DNA of 64,000 nt from Tubulanus polymorphus (GCF_964204645.1 NC_134031.1:12688501-12752500), one strand, 5' to 3'. Shown: positions 1 through 12,045, numbered from the stretch's first letter. Made by a program: numbers and translations. The notes: a model not told the origin generated them from the letters alone.

Positions 1-1025
1 TGAATGCGATCGCGATTATACACGATTTTTTAGCTTAGTGACCATAACAATCCAAGAGTGAATTTGATACATACAGGTTCAAGAGAGTACTTTTTGGAGC
101 GACATGTTCACCTTTCGTACAGAGTTAATAGTACTATATTCTATTATCTACGTAATTCTAACAATAGATTTTCAGAGAATATATTAAGAGATATATATGT
201 TGACGATCCTAGACCAGTTTAGGAAGCATAACAGATGTAATTGAATTACATCAAGAGGCGCGATCTCTCAAAACTCAAGCTAATTTCAAATTTCGCGATT
301 GGCCGTCTAATTGTAGTGAGCTGTGCGATTTGGCCTCACAAAATGGTGTGCTAAATACTACTAGTGTTGCTAAAAACCTAGGCCTTCTTTGGGATACAAA
401 CCGTGATTTTTTATCGTTTCCAAAGCAAAAGAGAGTTATTGGCATAGTTACAAAACGAGAGCTTTTACAAGATTCGGCTAGAGTTTACGATCCGCTTGGT
501 TTTTTGACACCAATTACTATCAGGTCAAAATTACTATTACAAGAACTCTGGAAGAAATCATACGATTGGGATGATTTATTACCGAGTGATATATGTGTAA
601 TATGGCGCGCTATTCAAAATGATTTGAATGACGCCTTAGATTTAGAAGTATCCCGTCAATTTTTCAAACATAATCATACAAATTTAGAACTACTTATATT
701 TTGTGATTCTAGCAAACGAGCGTATGGAACGGTCGCATATTTGAAATTAGGGGCAGAGTCAAGTTTTATTATGTCGAAATCGGGAGTCGCGCCAGTGAAA
801 GATATGTCAATTCCCAAATAAGAATTGATGGCTGCCACTATTGCAGCAATACTTGGATATCATATATGTACTTCTCTTTCACCGGCGGTCAGCGCTCCAT
901 TCAAAAGATTTCACTGGTGTGATAGTCAAATTGCCTTAGGTTGGCTGAAGTCAGAGAAAAAACAAACTCAATTTGTGGCAAACAGAGTCTAAGAAATTAA
1001 AACTTTATCAACTATTGATGACTGG
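1..1025 (+). pseudogene. BEL/Pao retrotransposon pol remnant: reverse transcriptase to RNase H
   Basis: This is the reverse transcriptase end and RNase H-like part of a BEL/Pao LTR-retrotransposon polyprotein. At about 98-128 the RT motif GATCSPFVQ is readable, followed by a frameshift into NSTIFYYLR. The catalytic YVDD lies at about 197-208. Positions 240-330 read into the 163-residue open segment at 330-821, which holds the Pao landmark DSARVYDPLGFLTPITIR. A single in-frame TAA at 819-821 is followed in the same frame by ELMAAT and then FHWCDSQIALGWL, the RNase H-like part. Another in-frame stop is near 990. The 5' part (gag, protease, early RT) lies outside the window. Assignment to BEL/Pao is firm from motif order. 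The element is dead. Confidence 0.88.
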
Positions 1026-1052
1026 TTTTCTTGTCCATCCAAGTCCAATCCC

Positions 1053-1850
1053 ATGGGTATGATCACACGTGGTATGATTACCAAAGATATGTTATCCAGT
1101 GTGTGGCTAAAGTGGCTAAAGGGTCCATCTTGGATTTTGAACAATGATCACTATGCTGTTAATTCAGATGGCGTCGACAGAAACGACCAAGGCTCTGAAG
1201 TTCAATCATTGTTAATAAGTGATGATATTTCTAACCAAGTGATATTTCTAATCAACCCAGATGATTATAGTTCGATCGTGAAATTAGTGACTGTCCCAGT
1301 TTTGGTGAATAGATTTGTCAATAATCTCAGAAACAAAAGGGAGAATCGGAATCTTGGTTCTTTGTCATCCGCTGAGATTGAAAAAGCTGAAACCTTTTTA
1401 ATCAAGAGATGCCAATCGTTATATTATAATGAAATATTGTCTATCTTACAAGGGAAGATTAAGAAACCATCAACATTGATTCGATCGCTACAACTATTTC
1501 TTGATGATGCAGGCACAATAAGGTGCAAGGGTAGATTAGATAATACTGATTTGAATCGTGATTGTCGAAATCTGATATTGATACCTAAACAGAGTGCCCT
1601 TTCACGCTTGATTATTGCAGGCGCTCATCTTAATGTTATGCATTTTGAGGTGAATGCTACGGTTTCCAAGATTCGTGAACATTTCTGGATTCCCCAGATT
1701 CGCCAAATGGTTGAGTCACAAGTACGTAGGTGTGTAACTTGTCATAGGGCGGCTGGTAGATCGTTTCAATTGCCGGCCCCGCCTCCTCTACCTCGTTCAG
1801 GGATGAGAATTCCCCGTGCATCCGCGGTTTCACTCGGATTTCGGTATTGA
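1053..1850 (+). pseudogene. BEL/Pao pol remnant: linker and integrase zinc-binding (H2C2) domain
   Basis: This 265-residue open segment continues the BEL/Pao polyprotein after the RNase H part. Its C-terminal third carries the integrase H2C2 zinc-binding signature: IIAGAHLNVMHFEVNAT, then IREHFWIP, then CVTC, i.e. two His and two Cys in the usual spacing. The proline-rich stretch after CVTCHRAAG is normally followed by the DDE integrase core. That core is missing: the frame is lost at about 1800 and a G homopolymer follows. This suggests an internal deletion of several hundred bases. Confidence 0.85.
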
Positions 1851-1898
1851 AAAATATCAATTTTCCAAATAGTCCAAAAATGATGTATAAGTATGGGC

Positions 1899-1913
1899 GG
1901 GGGGGGGGGGGGG
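1899..1913. repeat. G15 homopolymer
   Basis: Fifteen consecutive G after 'gtatgggc' lie at the deletion joint inside the BEL/Pao remnant. This is a likely slippage or sequencing trouble spot. Confidence 0.95.
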
Positions 1914-2055
1914 TGATGATCTCACTCAATTGGTCTGGCGGGATCGGTAATCAGGTGAACTGTAAAAGCGTTCAGTGCCTGTTTTCGTATAACTTCTTTA
2001 CCATACCTCGAGTCTAAAGAAGATCCAGAGTATCTACCACATACTGTAGAGTCCG

Positions 2056-2491
2056 ATATGCAAAGATGTTTCAAGTTTATGAAATCGGTAAAAGAACGAT
2101 TTTGGAGTGTTTGGAAAAAGGATTATTTATTGAATTGAATTGAAGAGAATCACATAGGTCATCAGGGCTCGGACTGTGACCAGTCTCTTAGACCAGGCTA
2201 TGTCTCTTAGACCAGGCTATGTGGTCGTGATCCACGATGAGTGTCCAAGATATAGATGGAAATTAGGTGTCATAACAGAGTTGTTGCGCGGGGAGGGTGG
2301 CTTAGTGAGATCGGTACTTTTGAAAACTGCGAATGGAAATGCGAATCGTCCTATTTCAAAGTTATACCCACTAGAGGTTTTCTCTGACGCGACTGAATTA
2401 CCAACGAGTAAAGTCTGAAAATGTCTCTGTAGTCCGTCCTCAACGTGCAGCAGCTATGGAGGCTAATGAAAGGCTAAAAACACATTTTTAA
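2056..2491 (+). pseudogene. BEL/Pao pol remnant: C-terminal DUF5641-type domain
   Basis: This is the end of the BEL/Pao polyprotein. Positions 2056-2140 read RCFKFMKSVKERFWSVWKKD, the helix that precedes the C-terminal domain in this family. The open segment at 2176-2418 has the family pattern PGYVVVIHDECPRYRWKLG, then GLVRSVLLKT, then RPISKLYPLEV. A frameshift near 2415 continues the protein into VVRPQRAAAMEANERLKTHF and a natural TAA at 2489-2491. Positions 2195-2222 duplicate 'tctcttagaccaggctatg' in tandem. No 3' LTR was recognised after 2491. Confidence 0.85.
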
Positions 2492-3785
2492 GATCGATAA
2501 TTTGATTGTGTAATTGTTTTTTTTCTCTATTCCTACAATTATCATTGTAATATTTTTATGAGATTGCAATGTAATTTATTTTAGTTTTGGAACGTTGAAT
2601 TTAATCTAGAAGTCTTGTATGTCCTTTCAAGTTGGTGGCGGGAGTGACATGATAATCCAGTACCGGTACCTAAATGCTTTATATTCTGTACTTGTAATAC
2701 TGGCTTTAAAATGTTTGCTTTATATTTGTACATGTACTTGTAATATATCAGTTCAGTGTGCATGTCTGTGACTATTTTTGTTCCTTGTATAAATGTGATC
2801 CTTGATAAGCAATAATTGCACTTTTATACTGAAATCCGACTTGTACATACAGTCCTTGGTTGTTCCTGTCGACAATGTGCTTGACATTGGAATCAGCATC
2901 ATACCCATGTGAACTGCAAAATATTCATACAACATGAAAACCTACTGTACATGTGTACAGTAATCAAACTTTCACCGGTTTTGGATGTTTGTATGTACGT
3001 TAGGCTTATTTAAGTATTCTAAAGCAGGAAATAATAAGCCCAATCAATAGGCCCTATTCCCATTGGTACAATTGTATAATGCGTACAGCTGTTCCGTACA
3101 CTTATCAGTCAAGATTGGAGAAATCAGTATACCAACCTACGTACAGCTAAATGTACAGGCCTAGAATGATTTCTGGTATACAAGCCGTGACCACATGAAC
3201 GTTTTGGATCTAGGTTTGATTATTAATGTCAGCAGGTCAGAGAAGGCCTGTTAAATTTAGAGTTAAATTTAATCACATGGGTCAAATCATTTAGCCTTTC
3301 TGTGTGTGAATACTTCACTGTATTGTTTTGATGATATTGAGTGAATAGTGCATAGACTGAATTAGACTTCTAGTCCTGACCAAATCCTATCCATGTAACG
3401 GTACCAGTTATAGTAACATTAGTGTAGGGCCGACGAGAGGGAATTTGTGTTTGTAGTACGTAGGCATGGTAGGCTTATCGTATTCACTTAATACTTAATA
3501 CCTAAAACGCTGTTGTTACCCGTACGAGACTGTACGGTGATTTCCACAGGTTAGCCGTATAGGCCTATGAGTACATTGATGCTCTGACTTGCAATATTGG
3601 GATTCGAACCAAACCCACTCAGGTATAATACACTACCATACAGTGATACAGTAGTGTGAGTCACACGCTATGTAAAGCCTAATGTATTAAGCGCTGCTAT
3701 GAGCGCGCATATATGAATACATCGATTTAAATGAAGCAGTGTCAAAATGAAAGAAGTTTTTTTCATTAAATAACTTTATTTATCA
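2492..3785. other. No gene recognised
   Basis: There is no coding segment with recognisable content. A tRNA B-box-like sequence on the minus strand (complement of 'gggattcgaacc', 3599-3610) hints at an old tRNA-derived SINE. Several AGGCCTA motifs occur (3041-3055, 3560-3570). Confidence 0.5.
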
Positions 3786-3966
3786 TGAATAATTATTCAA
3801 ACTGTTATAGCAGTGAGAAGATGAACACTGTTTTTTTTGTCTGGTAGAATCAATATTTCTTGTGACCTGAAAATACTTAGTAGAAAGCTGTACTCGGCGT
3901 ATAAGTCGAGGTCAATAATTTAGTGGTAAAATCAAGGATCAAAAACTCGACTTATACGCCGGTTTT
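3786..3966. repeat. Interspersed repeat with terminal palindrome, paired with 10935-11108
   Basis: The text around 'cttgtgacctgaaaatact' and 'tagtggtaaa' is shared with 10935-11108. In this copy a 15-16 bp inverted pair, cggcgtataagtcgag (about 3895-3910) and ctcgacttatacgccg (about 3947-3962), forms a stem-loop. This looks like a MITE end. The family is not identified. Confidence 0.6.
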
Positions 3967-3969
3967 TAC

Positions 3970-4170
3970 GGTATTCTTATCGATTAAACGATTGTTCGAA
4001 CAAAAAACCTTTCGTTTGGACAAAAAAAGTTTGTTGGAGCAGACACAACGTCGTTGTAATGAATTTTTTCAAATCGAACGGAATATTATTGGCTCGAACA
4101 AAAATTTTTTTGCTCTGACGAAAAAAGTTTTGAGCGAAAAGTCTTTTGAGCGAAAAAAGAGGTTTCTAGG
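3970..4170. repeat. GAACAAA/TTCGTTCG-rich imperfect tandem repeat
   Basis: Degenerate short units of the form TCGTTCGAACAAAAA alternate on both strands. The same composition appears inverted at 31805-32290, next to the inverted copy of the flanking repeat, so this belongs to the same larger element. Confidence 0.6.
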
Positions 4171-4218
4171 GCACCGCAGTAACTTCAGGCCGGACGTAGG
4201 TCAGACTTGCGTGGGCCC

Positions 4219-5261
4219 AAGTGTGGGCGCAAGTCGGTTGCGACACGATTGTCAGCGACTGTGTGCGACTAGTTTCTGCCAGTTGCAAAAGCGCGTAGGT
4301 CGCTTGCCACAGGCATGTCACGTCGCGTCGCAGAAGGTAGAAGGATGATGAAAAAACTCAAATGAAAAGTCTGGCTTATAAAGCTGTCTGCTCAGAAGAA
4401 ATTTAAAAAAAAACTTCATTTCTGCCTATAAAATTGATAGTTGTGTTTGATCATTGCAAGTCAAAACCAGTAAATCACTAATTAACATGCATTTTGATAA
4501 ACCTGATTCCTCCTTTACAGTGAACTTAGCTTTTACCTCGTAGAGGCTACTAGCCTATGTAGGCCTATGTATATGCCTAGGCCTAAAATCCGGACAGATT
4601 GGTCGTAGGCCTATTGAATTTCAACCCTAAACATATACATATTATACACTTAATTCGACAGAGATAGGTCTCTGGGGTATTCAATTCGTAAAATCGATAT
4701 ACGCTTCACATTGTGTCGCAAGTGTGGGCGCAAGTCGGGTGCGACACGATTTTCAGCAACTGTGTGCGACTAGTTTCTGCCAGTTGCAAGAGCGCGTAGG
4801 TCGTTTGCCACAGTCGTGTTGCGTCGCGTCACAGAAAGTAGAACATGTGCGACTCCTTGACGCAATCGTCACTGGCGTTCGCAGTGACATGAAAATACCA
4901 GTTTCATCAATGATGAAAAAACTCAAGGGGAAAGTCTGGCTTATAAAGCTATCTGCTAAGACGAATTTTTTTTTAAATCTTCATTTTGCCAATAAAATTA
5001 ATAATTGTGATTGATTATTGCAAGTCAGAACCAGTTAATCACTAATTAACATGCATTTTTATAAATCTGATTCCTCCTTTACAGTGAACTTCGCTTTAAC
5101 CTCATAGAGGCTACTAGTCTATGTTGGCCTATGTATGCGTAGGCCTAAAATCCGGACAGATTGGTTGTAGGCCTATTGAATTTCAACCCTCCTAAGCATC
5201 ATATAGACCTTATTCAACGGTGATAGGTCTCTGGATTATTCAATTTGTAAAATCGATATCA
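4219..5261. repeat. Tandem duplication of a 0.5-kb repeat unit
   Basis: Two direct copies, 4219-4703 and 4720-5261, start with 'aagtgtgggcgcaagtcgg' and share a GTTGCGACACGA-type core. They then share 'aaagtctggcttataaagct', 'cactaattaacatgcattt' and 'aatccggacagattggt'. The 5' part just before the first copy (4189-4203, ggccggacgtaggtc) matches the TIR of the TTAA MITE at 31451-31786. An inverted copy of the whole unit lies at 31130-31790. Confidence 0.8.
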
Positions 5262-5394
5262 TTTACGGATTATGAAGAAAGAAATATTTTGTGCATCGTA
5301 GCAATCTTGCCGGAATTTTATTTCAAATTTTGTTTTGAAATTCAATCCAATGAGTACATTAATAAACGCAACAATTATACTGTGTTTGTTTGAG

Positions 5395-6215
5395 ACAGTA
5401 AAGCTCAGTACCGGTAGGCCTAAAGCCTCAAGGTCCCGTACAACTCGATAAACACTTCAAGCGACACAGCAAACAATCTTCTTGAGTGTGTTCTATACTT
5501 GTATTTAGTAAATACCTTGATAAATACAATGATCGGTATGTACTGTAGGAAATATAGAGTATTGATTAATGGTTGAAGCCTGCGGCCGAAAGGAAATAAT
5601 ATATTCTTTTATTTTGATACCTCATGGACACAACAGCTTTTCTCCGCTACATCTCTTCGGCGTGTTTAGTTTAGGCCTACAACTCCCCGGTACTCTAATG
5701 ATTTATCCTAGTAAATACACGGTAAATTTGGTAAAGAAAAATAGGTATTTTTAACTAACTATTTGAAGCCCTCGGCCATATCACTGATAGTAATAAATTT
5801 ATTTGTACTTGATTTGATTGTGATGATGAGGAGAAACTCACAGCTGATCCCCGGAATGACGATGAAGAGACACACGTCGATTCGTCGATGTTTACAGCTC
5901 GACAGAGCTTTTAAATTCTGGAGCAGTAAATTTCCTATGTATTGGTGATATGATTTGATGAGGAAAATGGGTAATTGTTAAAAATTACTGTTTGAAAAAT
6001 GCGGCTGAATGTGAAGTCTTGCAGCAATAAATTTGTTTATTTACACTTGAATTGATATACGAAGTGACGTGCAGCCTCCTGTGGATTTCGGGATGACGAC
6101 TCAGAAAAACATGACGCCTCATTGAATGGGGCCAAATTTTCGATGTTTACGGCCCGACAGTGCTTTTGTAACGTTGATTCATGGTAATACACGAGTATTT
6201 GTAGATCTCCTTGCG
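5395..6215 (+). repeat. Foldback-type interspersed repeat, copy 1
   Basis: Non-coding repeat, 0.8 kb, shared with 25022-25866 (direct) and 30145-31040 (inverted). Landmarks: 'aactcgataaacactt', 'gatcggtatgtactgtagga', 'acgtcgattcgtcgatgttt', 'ttttcgatgtttacggccc'. Together with 3970-5261 it forms one element of more than 2 kb. The other copies run into an AGGGTTTTCTG hairpin at the end away from this unit. The short open frames here are not conserved between copies and are not believed. Confidence 0.8.
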
Positions 6216-7036
6216 CATTTGATCCATAATTTCGTTAATACTACTGGTAGGTTAGTCTACTTTTATGCATCAATTTGTTAAGTGAGGAATTTGCATTCAG
6301 AAATAAACAACGATTTTTAGAAAAAGTTTTTTTTTTGTTTTCATTTATTAGTGACAATTTACATATTGTTCATATGTTTGAACTATAACAACTTTGAAAA
6401 CGACCTTAACAACGTATATTCAATGAACATTAATTTACTTTAATCACAAAGAGGGAATTATAGGTAACAAAATTATTGCATTGTCAGGATTCGAACACAA
6501 TGTGGCATCGACATCTTTGAAGCGATTAAGGTAATGTTGAGTTCATCTGCCAAACGGAAGATGGTACAAAATGGTGGCGATAGATGAAACAAAAACAGGA
6601 AATGACGGATCGGGACTTATATCAGTCCGATTACGTGATTTGCGAAAACAAAATTGCGGCTTTTTGAATCGCTCATATATGAATCAGATAGCGAGAATTG
6701 ACGTTTCCGGACTAATGTGAGTTCGAATCCGTGATTTAAGGTTGAGTTAACGCTCAAGGTCATCCGGTAAATTTTAGGCTTTTTGGGGTGCACTTCAATG
6801 GATGACGATTCTTTGGGTTATTCTTGTCGCTGTTTAGACCCGGTAATTATGCGGGATTAATTCATTATATATTACTATTCGCAAATTCGAAATGGTCAGG
6901 CGCTGAGTTATATTTCTGACAGAATTACGTTTATAAGCTGTTGGTAGTTCAATCTGAGAGGAGTTACATTTTATGAAAAATTTTTGGCTGGAAAGTGGAA
7001 AATTTATAATAATAATAATAATCAACAGAATTACAG
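6216..7036. other. No gene recognised; two tRNA B-box-like motifs
   Basis: 'caggattcgaacac' (6487-6500, minus) and 'gagttcgaatccg' (6719-6731, plus) look like pol III B boxes. They may be remnants of tRNA-derived SINEs. No A box could be placed convincingly. An (aat)n run lies at 7007-7021. Confidence 0.35.
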
Positions 7037-7065
7037 AGGGTTTCTGCGAAAGCAGCAGAAACCCT
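7037..7065 (-). repeat. AGGGTTTCTG hairpin, transposon end
   Basis: A perfect stem-loop (agggtttctgc / gcagaaaccct) is followed on the minus strand by an (ATT)n run. The same hairpin type appears at 25992-26071 and 30008-30037 at the end of the foldback repeat family. This is read as the 5' end of a Helentron- or foldback-type element. Confidence 0.6.
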
Positions 7066-7069
7066 AATA

Positions 7070-8345
7070 AACAAACCACACAAAGCGTCTTAATGACATT
7101 ATATGCGTGGTACATAAAAAGTACTGATGTCCTTTGTTTTGTGCTTTCATAGTTCCGTTGGGAGTTGCATGAACTAATCTTACCCGTTGGTGTGTGGCAC
7201 TTATGTGTATGAGTACTTATACCATGTTTTTGATGTGATCCAGTTTTGAAACTGAACTAAACCACGTGTACTCAATAAACCTTAATTGATTTCAACATGC
7301 ATTCATGAAGCATTTTGATTATATCACATCGATCACTAAAGATCTTGATTTGCTCTATTAAGAACTCAATCTTAATCTGATAAGTTGACATGCTGAACAA
7401 AATAACAGAGATAAGAATATGTCAATGTTAAGTCGATAAAAGACATAAAATGTTTTATTGAAAATTTTCAATACAAAAATATGTATGTTGTAGATCGCCG
7501 ATAAAGCACTATTATCAATATCATTATAAATCAAATTCATTCTGCTCCTGGGCCGCTGTTGATACTAGATTTTAAGGACTTCTAAGTCCATATTACAAAA
7601 AACAATGATGGGCAACAAACCTAGTGAAAGTTTATGTAGCTGAATAAACCATCAACCTACCTTAAATGCACATAAATCCAATTAACTGGATGGTAACTAT
7701 TGAACCTGCATGAATTTGTAATCCAAAGTAGTTTTTGATGAATGTAGTAACTCAAAACATTTGACAAGTTGCCTCATCGAAACATAGTTCAAGTGAACAA
7801 AAATGACGGATGTGGTTGTGTTCTTTTGGGAAATTATTGATTCATACTTGGGGGCTGATGCCAATGATTGATTTATTTGCAGATTTTTTTCTTATTTCAA
7901 ATTTGATAGATGCAAATCATTCAAATATACATGTTCTAATTGATAATAATTTAGGATCGAAGAATAGATAATTTCATTTAATCAATTCATTCTGTATTTG
8001 ACATCCCAAAATGAAACTAAATTCAAATCAAATCAATAATGTCGGCAAAAATTGGTACCTTTCATTTTTAGCATCTTTTCGACGTCTATGACGTCATGCC
8101 ATAATGGATTGAAAGTCGTTGTTTAACTGATTTTCAACAACAGTTACAAAATAACTTTCACAATTTGATGAATATTTCCCCGAAACCAGATAGATTGTGC
8201 CATCAATCCTGCCGCAGGCTGTCAGGGAAAGCGCTGTGGAAGAGCTATATTGCAGGAATGGGTGAATAATATATATCAAGTAATGTAGTCTTCTATATAA
8301 TTTCATTAAAATCATTAACTGAACTCATTTTGGTGTAAATACACC
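7070..8345. other. No gene recognised
   Basis: AT-rich sequence with no coding segment that I can support. 'ttaaggacttctaagtcc' (7572-7589) is a small stem-loop similar to the hairpins seen at element 3' ends elsewhere in the window. Confidence 0.45.
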
Positions 8346-9030
8346 AATAGTTGGTGCCCGATTACTATATAAATGGAGTGAATTTAATGATATGGTTGCC
8401 AGAGCTAAGGCCCTTACTGCAGAACTGAGCATATCATAAAAATCATTCATTTAAGCATTATCAATTCTCCAAATCATTTGGAGCTGAATTTTCAAAAAGT
8501 GCCTCCTTAAAATTGATATGAGCTTTTTCGTGAATTTCTGAATGCAAAAATTTTGGTTTTAAAAAGCCAATCAGAAAGCAAAGACTCCTCTATGATTTGC
8601 TTAGCCCCAGAAATCAGGTGTTCACGTGAACCCACAGTATAGTCTACTATTTTACTGCCACGTTTTATTTAAAGATTTACAATTGAATTTCAACTTCAAT
8701 TTATGGGAAACCTTTAGATTTGGTTTTTGGGGGGAATTTACTTGCACTACAGAAAATATCCGACAATCATGCCAAGTCCCGGAAAAATAGAAGTTTTTCT
8801 CAATTCGGATGGGTGCTAATTAGCCATGTGCTCAAACTGCAAACTCACTCAAATTTTATTCTGCAAAAAAATCAAATCCAATTCAATGTTACTTTATTGA
8901 ACAGATATAACGTCAACCTAATATTTTTTTTCATCAACCTCTATTTTTTGATTCAGAAAATATCAGAAAATCCAAATTTAATTCTATTCAGCATTCAAAT
9001 CAATAAGACCTCTTGTTTAACTATGGCTGC
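8346..9030 (+). mobile_element. Helentron-associated (HINE-like) non-autonomous element, diverged copy
   Basis: This shares long stretches with the most complete copy at 55861-56714: 'gattactatataaatggag', 'cagaaagcaaagactcctct', 'gctaattagccatgtgctca' and 'attttattctgcaaaa'. Other partial copies lie at 13631-13726, 27862-28112 and 35445-35928. No protein is encoded. The 137-residue open frame at 8720-9133 lies inside the repeat and is an accident of composition. See 55861 for the terminal structure. Confidence 0.65.
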
Positions 9031-9958
9031 CCATCGAGTGCACAATCTCAGGAAGTCGCTCGAAGATGCGAAGCACATTGTGTACTCATTACAAAAATCA
9101 TATGTAAACATCGCAGTTTTTACTTTTCATTGAACAAGCCGATATTGCTGATATTTTGGTCTGAACTCATATATATGATTGTCAAGTTCAATGGAGCAAA
9201 ATTACGATTAAGTAACATGTTTGGAACTTAAATGTTCAATCAGGATCAATTCTGATGAATATGAAACGGAAAATAGGCAATTGATTGACAGGATGATAAA
9301 ACAAGAAAAAGGTCAGTTTTTGGCATCAATCCAACATGCCAAAAATAATGTATGTTTTGGAGTTAGAAATATGCTGATGCTGGTTGCTAAACACATTATC
9401 CAGGTTGCTCAGGGTCATAGTGTAATTGGTTTAATCTTGAATCGAGAGATATGAACTTTCAAGAAATTTTTTTCTGCGTGAATGTAAATTGTGCAATGAA
9501 AAGTGTGGTTCTATCACTCACATTTTTGGTTTACCTTTGTCAGCGATATGATGTTGGCATTGAGCCAATTCATGTAAAATCGCGGTACGTTTTTTTATGT
9601 GAGCATTTGTTTCATTGGTTCTCGGCTTAAAAGACGCATAATCGATGCGATTGAAGACATGGCGAACCTCCGTCGATGACATGGTCAACTGAGTTAAAAT
9701 TCTACGAAAAACTGTTTTTGGCGGGAAAATTCTTAGCTCTCGCGTATAAAATTGCAATGACCTCGATTGGGGGGGCGTTGTCTCTACGAACAAATGGGAT
9801 TGTTTTTTGGATATACGGGGAATTCCGGCGCTACTAAAATTATGGGAAAGCCATAGAATGGTGTACGTTTCATTGGACTAGGTGCCGTATACGTGCCGAT
9901 TTCAAATGCTCATTGCTGGTGAGGATGTAATTATTTCACTCATCTGCCATAGGTATTG

Positions 9959-10746
9959 CACAGGGGTTTGGCGATGGGCTTGGATTTTATTTCCGGGTTG
10001 TTGATAATCTCGCGAGAATGGCGCTAAATATGAACTGCGAATAAATTCAAAATATCACGGAAATACCTTGTGTTTATATTGTTTATTTATCCGCTATAAA
10101 GTTCTGATAAACAATTGGTCGTTAAGAATCATTATCAGACGGTCGTCATGCTTTACTATATAAAATCACAAGGGATGAAACGCCAGGCCTCCGCTGTACT
10201 TAAATTTTCAGCCAGAAAGTTGGGACAGTCACGTGACATTCTGATGACGTCATCGCATTTAAAACTTCAACACGAAAAGTTAACATATTCACAGACCGAT
10301 ATCAATTGTCAGATTATGATTCATATGAAATAAATAACTTACAAGGAATAAATTATGACGAAATATATAATTCATAGTAAAAAAATGCATTTGAATGTAA
10401 GTTATTCTCAAATATTTTTCGTATCATAGTTTCCATCTTATATGCTTCAGGTTCGCGTTCAGTCAAATAAGAAGCGTTAAGTCACGTGACTGTCCCAACG
10501 TTCTGGCTGGCACAACTCTGAAGGCGTTTCATCCCTTGTTCTTTTATATAGTAGCGTGACGACCGTCTGATAATGATTCTTAACGACCAATTGTTTATCG
10601 AAACTTTATAGCGGATAAATAAACAATATAAACACAAGGTATTTCCGTGATATTTTGAATTTATTCGCAATTCATATTTAGCGCCATTCTCGCGAGATTA
10701 TCAACAACCCGGAAATAAAATCCAAGCCCATCGCCAAACCCCTGTG
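9959..10746. mobile_element. Long-TIR MITE with 8-bp target duplication
   Basis: A 788-bp element is bounded by CACAGGGGTTTGGCGATGG and its reverse complement. Its inverted arms are very long: 9959-10237 against 10481-10746, with few mismatches. The 8-bp direct repeat aggtattg flanks it at 9951-9958 and 10747-10754. The paralogous locus near 37397 has a single aggtattg and no insert, which is a genuine empty site. No coding capacity. The 8-bp duplication and the near-terminal CAGGGG suggest mobilisation by a hAT-type transposase; this is inference. Confidence 0.9.
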
Positions 10747-10851
10747 AGGTATTGTTTCATTTTAATACCCGGTGATTGTTTTGATTGACATTGAGGTGTA
10801 AGCGAATATTCACTTACACGAGGCCTCCACATGCACGCGGAGTGCTACACC

Positions 10852-10872
10852 ACACACACACACACGCACACA
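10852..10872. repeat. (CA)n microsatellite
   Basis: Short CA-repeat tract (cacacacaca...cgcacac) inside the part of repeat S that is missing from its second copy. Confidence 0.85.
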
Positions 10873-11197
10873 AGCTCGTACAGTACACTACGGTGATGCT
10901 GTAACGCGTGAACGTTTGATATGAAAATAGGCTGAATAATCATAGCAGAAGATGAGCGCTGTGTTTTCTGTTCGATAGAATTTGTAATAAATTGTAATAC
11001 CTTGTGACCTGAAAATACTAAGCAGCAAACTAAAAGGTCTGTCGAGGTCTGAATATTGTAGTGGTAAATTCCAGGACTTAAAACGATCTAATAGCCGATT
11101 TCTTCTGTACCACCGATATTTTAGCTTCCGTGGCCAACATTGGAAGAGGTTTCCAAGACCCAATATTCAGCCACCCTCTGATATGTGATGAATTTTA

Positions 11198-11764
11198 GGC
11201 CATCCCAAAATAATGGTCTGTTTGCCGTAACCCGACCAACCTGACTTCAGAGGTACCGAGTGAAAACTTTTTTCTAGGATTCATTGAAATAAATTTTATT
11301 TTTGATAAAAACAGCCGACCGACTATGAGCTACGTATGTTTGAATTCTAGTGTGCATGGTGTGAAAACATGCCTTGACATGTGGCCTAGTTTAAGTTTCC
11401 AGGAAACTGGCAGTGTTCCAATAAGCTGCCATTCATTCTAATAGTGACTAAAGTGACTGAATAGCTGGTAACGTGAAAGCGCGCACATATTCAATGTACC
11501 GTTTCATTTTTAAGACAGAGATGACGCTCTGGACGAAGTTATAATTTTAGAATAATTCTTGAAATCTACGCTATTAGACAAATTTCCTGTGCGCAACGTA
11601 GATGATTTTTTGCGATATTGTTTCCATGTAAAAAAGCCCAAAGGTGAAAAATTTGTTTTTTTTTGCCCAAAAATGTTGCAAAAAAAAAATTCTACCTACC
11701 TACCGACTCATCCTGAAAAGTTGAGTCGGTGTTGCAGCAAACAGACAATTATTTTGGGATGGCC
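11198..11764. mobile_element. TIR element GGCCATCCCAAAATAAT, TTA-flanked
   Basis: Left end ggccatcccaaaataat (11198-11214) followed by 'ggtctgtttgccgtaac' is inverted at 11730-11764 ('gcaaacagac', then 'attattttgggatggcc'), giving about 29 bp of TIR. TTA flanks both ends (11195-11197, 11765-11767). The right half recurs at 37447-37860 without the left end, so that copy is truncated. No coding sequence was recognised. The family is uncertain. Confidence 0.65.
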
Positions 11765-12045
11765 TTATTTGAATATTTTTTCATATTATATTAAACATAT
11801 TTTTTTGAAAATATAAAATAGTTTCCCTGCCGTGCCTACCTGTACCCTACAAACTTTTAGACGTGGACCGCAAACAAATGTATATCTTTGGTCTTATTTG
11901 ACTACAAAATAATTCTTTAGGAAAGATAAAATACAATATAAACTGTGGATCTTTGAAGTCACGAATTAAAAAGATTTTTCAAGCAATGCCCTTACTCCAA
12001 ACAACCTCTAGCTTTCAAGGTAAACCACACTTTGCCCATGGGCTA

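Larger units (their letters stand above)
9520..12045. repeat. Long interspersed repeat S, copy 1, interrupted by other elements
   Basis: 'ggtttacctttgtcagcgat' (9529) through 'cactttgcccatgggc' (12027-12043) is matched in order by 36978-38140. The latter is shorter because it lacks the MITE at 9959-10746 and most of 10800-11355. Open frames on the minus strand such as 9518-9793 are partly shared between copies but break in both. I do not believe them. This is probably an old DNA transposon or segmental copy. The family is not identified. Confidence 0.75.

Noticed and set aside
3923-4348. 141-residue ORF
   Set aside because: It lies over the GAACAAA tract and the repeat duplicated at 4720. 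The duplicate does not keep the frame.
8720-9133. 137-residue ORF
   Set aside because: Lies inside the HINE-like element, is AT-biased, and is not kept in the copy at 55861.
9518-9793. 91-residue minus-strand ORF partly shared with 37091-37354
   Set aside because: Shared only because the DNA repeat is shared. The two copies differ in frame and ends, and no known domain appears.
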